Assembly: GCF_047511655.1 (NCBI RefSeq)
Contig: NC_133387.1
Span: 139,372,853 to 139,436,852 of the forward strand
Direction: 5' to 3'
From: Castor canadensis
Lineage: Eukaryota > Chordata > Mammalia > Rodentia > Castoridae
Length of the DNA: 64,000 bases
This document shows, piece by piece, positions 58,350 to 64,000 of the stretch (the first letter of the stretch is position 1; each line of letters begins with the position of its first letter). The translations under genes and the position numbers were made by a program. Under the pieces are notes generated by a model, which was not told the DNA's origin, ran no database searches, and saw only the letters and a program-made list of their open reading frames with translations.

Positions 58350-60630
58350 GGATACTATAGCAGATTCATGTCAAGCACCAGAGCAGGTTTTCAGCCTTAC
58401 TATTTCCTGGACCCTGACCAATTGATTTGCCTTCGCTGCCACCTTATGTAGTGACAGACTACCTGCAGGCTGTGTGTTTCCTTCCTCTGCTTGAGCTCAA
58501 TTAGCCGCATTCCCAGAATCCATGGCCCATCCCAACATATCTGTGCTGTAGGAATGCCGTGCCAAAGAGCTTCCCTAGTGACTGTCAAAAGGTGTAGGGA
58601 TGGCAGTCTGGAAGATTAGCAAAGTTAACTTGATCAGTAGACAGAAGAAGTCATAAGTTCCTGTCCTTTCCTCTGATGGATTATTTAGAAGCACTGTCTT
58701 AATCCTGCTGGTCCAGAGATGTACCACTTAGCTAAGAAGTATACTTGCCAAGATTGACAATGGCTCTTCATGAAATAGCAGTAGTTGTTATTCAGTCATT
58801 TATCAATTTGCATTTGCTTCCCATCCTTCACTTCCTTTCTTGCCAACCTGGGAAATACCTTCTAATAGAGTAATAGATTTAATCTTCTTCTCAGACTCTC
58901 TATTTTTAGTAATGCCAGGTGTTTTAATCTGGATTTGATTAGGAACGGAGACTCAATACAAGTATTACATAAATTTCAAAGAAGTTGAGTCAGGGAATTA
59001 GGACTCACCTAAATATGGAGTTAGAGTTACTGGCGGAGTACATTGTGGAAGGCTGCAGCAGAGGAGGATTAGAGACATAGACATTTACAGATGCTCAAAG
59101 TACCCATGACTCAGTTTGTGGAGACTTCTCAGTCCTACATATATCAAGTTTCCCAATCTTTCTAGGAGCACTTTGGTTCAGCTAGCAGGTAGCAGGTACC
59201 CCTTAATCCCATTAGAAGTCTTAAGAAGTATATAGTAGTATATGCTAATTTTTAAAAGAAAATTCTATTTTCTTTGAGGCCATTTGATTTGGTATTTGTC
59301 CTAAGATTGTCTTTAATGGTCACATTTTATTTGATAAGGGCATGATTTCCCAATCCTGAATATCCTAGGTTCTGTATTTCCTTTCAGTTCTATTTATATA
59401 CCCACCTCTGTACTTTTGATCTTGTCCTTCTTAAAGTACCTTATCTACTATAGTGACTAGAAGCCAGTTTATTATTCTGCCTCAGAATCTCACCAAATGT
59501 CATGAGTACATTAGGTAGATTTTCTGTCTTCCATGTTATTAGAAGATAATTGACCAATTTTTTTTGTCTCCAAGTACTGACAGTTAAAAGGCTCCATTGA
59601 AAAGTTTAGCTAAACATTTAATGAGCCTACATTGAAGAGCACCAGTTGAAAATCACCACCCATACATAAGAGACAACTATCACTAGACAATTGGTAAAAT
59701 CTTTCACATGAAAAACAGGGGGAAAGGGAGAAAGGGAGACCCAAATGAACAGAGAACAAAAGAAAACAGATATCTTCAGGAAAGGAGTCTGTTAAAAAAT
59801 GATATAGTACAAAAAAAATACAAACACAAAAGAGATCTTAGAAATTAAAAAGTAATTGCTAAAATATTCAGTACAGTAGTTAGATGGTAAAATACAGTAG
59901 CAGAATAGGGAAATTCTAATTTCTAAGAGCTTAATGCTCAACTGTGGTTATAAAGGAAAAAACAAACTACAGATACCCTGAATTTAATATAAGAGAAAAC
60001 CTTAAAAGGAAAGACAATACTAGCCTTTGTTGTAAAGGAGGTTGGGGATTATTTAAATAAAAGCTATCATAAATTCACAAAAATGAGCATTAGGTGGGTG
60101 GAATGAAAGTCTTCATGTGCTGATCTGTACATATACTGTATGATATCATTGTAACAGGAAGTTTCTTGTAGGATTTCTGAGATAGGCCACTGTACTCCAA
60201 GTTATTTTTAACCATTATGTTTTTCAATCCCTTTGAGGTTCTGACCACTGTAATCTTATTGAATATGTATAATAGAATGTTGTGTTTTATGGAGAGAGTT
60301 GCCTCACCTGTGCTGTAATGTTCATACCAGTGCTGGGCTGATTATTTTTTATGACCTCAGTGTCTTTATTCAGTAATTCTTCCACTGCCACTAGAATGAA
60401 TTAACTAGCTAATCAAACAACAAGACATTGTTTAGACTTTCTTTTTAAAGGTCATATCTAACCCTAACATGAAGTTATTTTTTTGTTTTTTGTTTGTTTT
60501 TTCCACTTAATCTCTCAGAAAGTAGGAGGGAAAAATATGATTAGGATGAATCCAGGAGGTTCTTTTTCTGAATAAAGGAGAGATCAGAAATTGTAAGAGA
60601 GCAGGTTTTTAATTCCTAAAACTGAGTACA
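58350..60630. other. Intergenic, nothing recognised
   Basis: AT-rich DNA with short random open frames only. Confidence 0.4.
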
Positions 60631-60639
60631 TAGGTATTG

Positions 60640-60860
60640 GGGTTTTTTTGTAGTTCTGGGGGTTGAACTCAGGGCCTCATGCTTCCTAGGCAGCTGTTCT
60701 ACCACTTGAGTCATACCTCTGGTCTTTTTGCTTTTGGCTGTTTTTTAATTTTTATTGATTTTTATTTTATTTTTTTGCATTTAGTTTTTGGAGTTTTCTA
60801 GATAGGGTCTCATGTTTTTTGCCCAGGCCAGCCAACCTTAGCCTGTGATCCTCCTACTTT
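60640..60860 (-). repeat. Composite tRNA/B1 SINE
   Basis: Antisense: ttctgggggttgaactcagggcctcatgcttcctaggcagctgttctaccacttgag, then a truncated B1-like half ending gcctgtgatcctcctac. Confidence 0.75.
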
Positions 60861-61239
60861 CAAGAAAGGACTCCCTGCCCACCTGTAAGAAAGGAGGTCA
60901 GCAGCTTTCAGCTGTCTCCTGACTCAATACAAAATGCTGCTAAACTTGAGGGCAGGCCTTTCCTGCATCTGGTAACTAAAGAGTCAGCTGAATGGAGCTA
61001 CAGAACTTACCCTATCACACATGTGGAGAAAAACTATTAACAGATTTGTGAGAAATAATAAATCAGTATTTTAAAAAAAATTTGGAGGTAGGTTGTTATT
61101 TAGTAGTAGGTATAGAAATTGCTATCAGGAGTGGAGTGTTATCATAACAAAGTTAGAATAGGTAGTATTGGCTTTAGGACTATGTGACAGGTAGAAATTG
61201 AGAGTGGCCAGGCAACTGTAGGGGAGGCCAAGAAGACAG

Positions 61240-61480
61240 TGGAGTAGGTAGAATGATGGCTCTTAAAGGTGTCCACATTCAAATCCCCAAAACCTTAAGT
61301 ATGCTACCTTATATCTTAAAAGGGACTGACTTTGCAGATGTGATTAAGTTAAACACTTTGAAGTGGACCATTTACCCTGGATAGGCCCAGTAGAAGCACA
61401 AAAATCCTTAAAAGTAGAAATTAGATAACATGAAAGGATATCAAAATGATGAAAAATAAGAAAGATTCAGTTGTCCATTG
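61240..61480 (-). repeat. MLT1-like LTR fragment, antisense
   Basis: aatgatggctcttaaaggtgtccacattcaaatccccaaaacc … tttgcagatgtgattaagtt … matches the antisense of MLT1 LTRs as remembered. Confidence 0.55.
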
Positions 61481-61499
61481 CTTTTCTGGCTTTGTGAAT

Positions 61500-62490
61500 G
61501 GACAAAGGGAACCACAATCCAAGAAATGTAGGAACATCTAAGAAGCTAGAAACAGCAAGGAAATATTCTTTCCAGTGCCTCCAAAAAGGAATTATAGTTC
61601 AACCAAAATCTTGCTTTTAATCCAGTGAGATCTGTGTTGGACTTCTAGACTATAGAACTATATAATAGTGTGTTGCTTAAGCATACTAATTTTATGGTAA
61701 TTTTTTACAGAAGCAAGAGAAAAGTAACATGAAGCTATTAGTCAAGCCTTGAAGAGAATGAACAAACTCTTACTAGAAAGTGGCCTTACTAGAGTCTGTT
61801 AAAGCAATTACTAAATGCTGGAGTTATTTATTTAACTAAGTTATGCAGTGATAGAATGTTTGTCTTAACATCGACGACAGAAAATGAACCTTATGAGCCT
61901 GTCGATCTCTTAAAAAGATCTCTAGGCAAATATTGAAAGTACCAAGTAACTTCTTATAGCTATACATGATAATGTACAGGAAGACATATGTGAACTAAAG
62001 AAGGCACTGTTCAATTTGAAAGTAGAATTTAGTGGAAATATTTCCAACCCATAACCTGTGAATTTTTATGAGAAAGGATGACTCCAGGATGTAGTCAAAA
62101 TCCCAGAGGGAGGAGCCAAGAATTGAGAAAAGCAATGGATTAGGAAACCCCTCCCAGAAGACTAAACTGAACCAAGATCAAGGAACATCCCCTGCCTTTA
62201 TTGTAGGGAACCTTAACAACAATTTTACTTTCGTGCCTTCTGTTTCCCCAGCTCCCTCTTCTGTTGTGGTCCTTTCCTAGAAAACCTGGACTAAGAAGTG
62301 CCACTCACAAGCATCTGCTCCTGAGAAACAATTGCATGAATTTTATTCTATCTGGACATGATTTAGATAATATGATACTCAACTTAAACTCATGCCATAA
62401 TGCAGTAAAAACTTTATGGTACAGAATGAGTATGGTTTTGCATGTGAATGGTGGCTAACATAGCCTTCAAAGATGACTCCCAAATAATTT
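61500..62490. other. Intergenic, nothing recognised
   Basis: No exon, RNA or repeat family identified. Confidence 0.35.
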
Positions 62491-62494
62491 ATTC

Positions 62495-62593
62495 CAGTAC
62501 CAGCAGTACTGCAGTTTGAACTCAGGACTTCATGCTTGCTAAGTAGGCACTGTACCATTTGAGCTCATTCTTCCTCCCCCCATCCTTTTTAAA

Positions 62594-62624
<31 letters not shown>

Positions 62625-62760
62625 TTGGATAGGGTCTTGTGGTTTTACCCAGGGCCATCCTCGGACTGCAGTCCTCCTAACAATGACCTCCTATATTGCT
62701 TGAATTATAGGTACATACTACCATGCCCAGCTTATTTGTTGAGATGGGATCTTACTAACT
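62495..62760 (-). repeat. Composite SINE with (ATT)n
   Basis: Antisense tRNA-like unit (gtttgaactcaggacttcatgcttgctaagtaggcactgtaccatttgagctc), then (ATT)n at about 62597-62624 and B1-like halves (gatagggtcttgtgg, gaattataggtacatac). Confidence 0.75.
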
Positions 62761-62764
62761 AAAG

Positions 62765-64000
62765 AATTCTTTAATACTTCAATACAACATAAGTTGTGAT
62801 TTTTAAAGCACTTTGTCCAGAGGAAGGAATAAAGGGAGGGAGGAGCAGGAGAAAGGAAGGAAACTAGGAAGGAAGGAAGAAAACTTACAGAACAAAGTGG
62901 CTTAATGTTTTACAATCTTAGGGGAAAGAATTACTTTTTCTTTTTTTCTTCAAAAACACATTTCCCTGAAAACATGTTGTTTGAATTAAAAAAAAAATAG
63001 AAGTCTTTGTTACTTTTGGAAAATAGTTTTGTAAAGCTAAAAATGTTTTCCAAATTTAAGTCTGGACACCTCAGTTTATTTTAACAATGGGAGTTAAGAT
63101 GTTCTTCTAAAAGTAAATTAATTTTAGTTCTCATATGAAATCAATGTAAAGAGAGATATTTAAATCTGGATGTGGAATCTTCAGAAATCCAGGCTATACT
63201 GCTGAAGAGCGGGTCACGTGGCAAGTCCCGGACTAACTATAGGGAAAGAAAGGCTGTAGAGGAACAAATGAAGTACCCCAGTCATTAGAACTTAAAAAAA
63301 AATGTATATTATGCTGTTACTGTTTGAAGTTTCTTTCAAGTGTCAATTAGGACAGTTTGGTTGATAGTGTTGTTCAAGTGTTCTATAATAAAAGAGAGAT
63401 TATAGTAGGCTTACTCCATTTTAGCAAGTAGTGGAAGTTTAATTTGTAGATTGAACCCTTTTTTCTGACTACAGAGTTGATATTCTTTCTATTATACCAC
63501 AATGAAGTATTTTTTAAAAGCTTATAAGAGCTCTGTAAGTCTCTTAGATACTGTGCAATATAATTCTTTATCCTGAGTTGGCCTTTATGAAAGTGAATTT
63601 TATTTTTTTGCTTAAAGAGGAAAAGTCAAATTTATTTAGGAAATGTACAGATTTTCTTTTTTCATTGCAAACAGACTTTAAATATTTTATTTCCTTGCCA
63701 ATTGCAAGTGGCTTTAAATAATATATTTTTTCCTAGTGTGTACAGTTTTCAAAGGCATGCCCTCTCAAATATCTCTTTCAAGGGATAATACTTTTGGAGA
63801 CAAAGGGGCTACTTTAACAATAGAAGGAAAAAATATTTTAAACTACTGCAGTGGGAATTGAATTTGAGCTTTTTCCTTTTTGCTGACCACTCCTTCCTGC
63901 TTCCTTCTGACCATGTGAATTAGAGGGGTAGAGGTTAGAGAAATGTTTTTTAGTTTGCAGAAAAGAAACAAAAATGTACTCATATTTCCTTTTTACAGAT
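62765..64000. other. Intergenic right end
   Basis: A GGAA-rich run at 62822-62880; otherwise AT-rich DNA with no recognised element up to the window edge. Confidence 0.4.

Overview
This window is mammalian nuclear DNA. It has low coding density, long AT-rich introns, one CpG island, several generations of LINE-1, LTR and SINE insertions, and spliced exons with canonical GT/AG borders. The common SINE is a tRNA-derived unit ('ggctggggGtgtggctcaagtggtagagcacctgcctagcaag…gagttcaaaccccagtac'), alone or joined to a B1/7SL-like half. Together with a young L1 family this suggests a non-murine rodent. A castorimorph (beaver or kangaroo-rat side) is my best guess, from pattern memory and not from a search.

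Two protein-coding genes lie head to head around a CpG island at about 37.1-37.6 kb. To the right, on the plus strand, is DTWD1, a DTW-domain tRNA-uridine aminocarboxypropyltransferase. Its four coding exons (42.3, 47.5, 49.1 and 55.3 kb) are in perfect phase and give 302 residues. To the left, on the minus strand, is FAM227B: four phase-coherent 5' coding exons (26.1, 18.1, 3.1 and 1.4 kb) plus a probable non-coding first exon in the island. The rest of FAM227B lies beyond the left edge. This is the arrangement I recall for human 15q21.2.

Region by region: 1-6.3 kb is FAM227B intron with two exons, old antisense L1 pieces and SINEs. 6.49-12.70 kb is a defective class I (HERV-H-like) provirus with two LTRs, a 5-bp target duplication and a tRNA-His-type primer site; it is heavily deleted. 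12.7-16.3 kb is old antisense L1. 17.4-18.1 kb is a probable Tigger/pogo-type DNA transposon fossil beside a small FAM227B exon. 19.2-24.74 kb is a younger L1 with an internally deleted ORF2. 26.37-26.47 kb is a cluster of overlapping hairpins. 26.6-34.4 kb is a patchwork of old L1, MLT1-type LTRs, SINEs and microsatellites. 37-55.6 kb is the promoter and DTWD1, whose introns hold SINEs, two LTR-like elements and minisatellites. 55.6-64 kb is intergenic, with a MIR, MLT1-like pieces and SINEs.

I see no bacterial-type operon, CRISPR array or novel multi-gene system. The most useful leads are the shared promoter with paired RFX-like half-sites, a possible alternative terminal exon in DTWD1 intron 2, the L1 whose target duplication encloses an antisense SINE, the provirus with its RT core replaced by AT-rich DNA, the hairpin cluster, and an unclassified LTR-like element with 28-bp repeats in DTWD1 intron 4.
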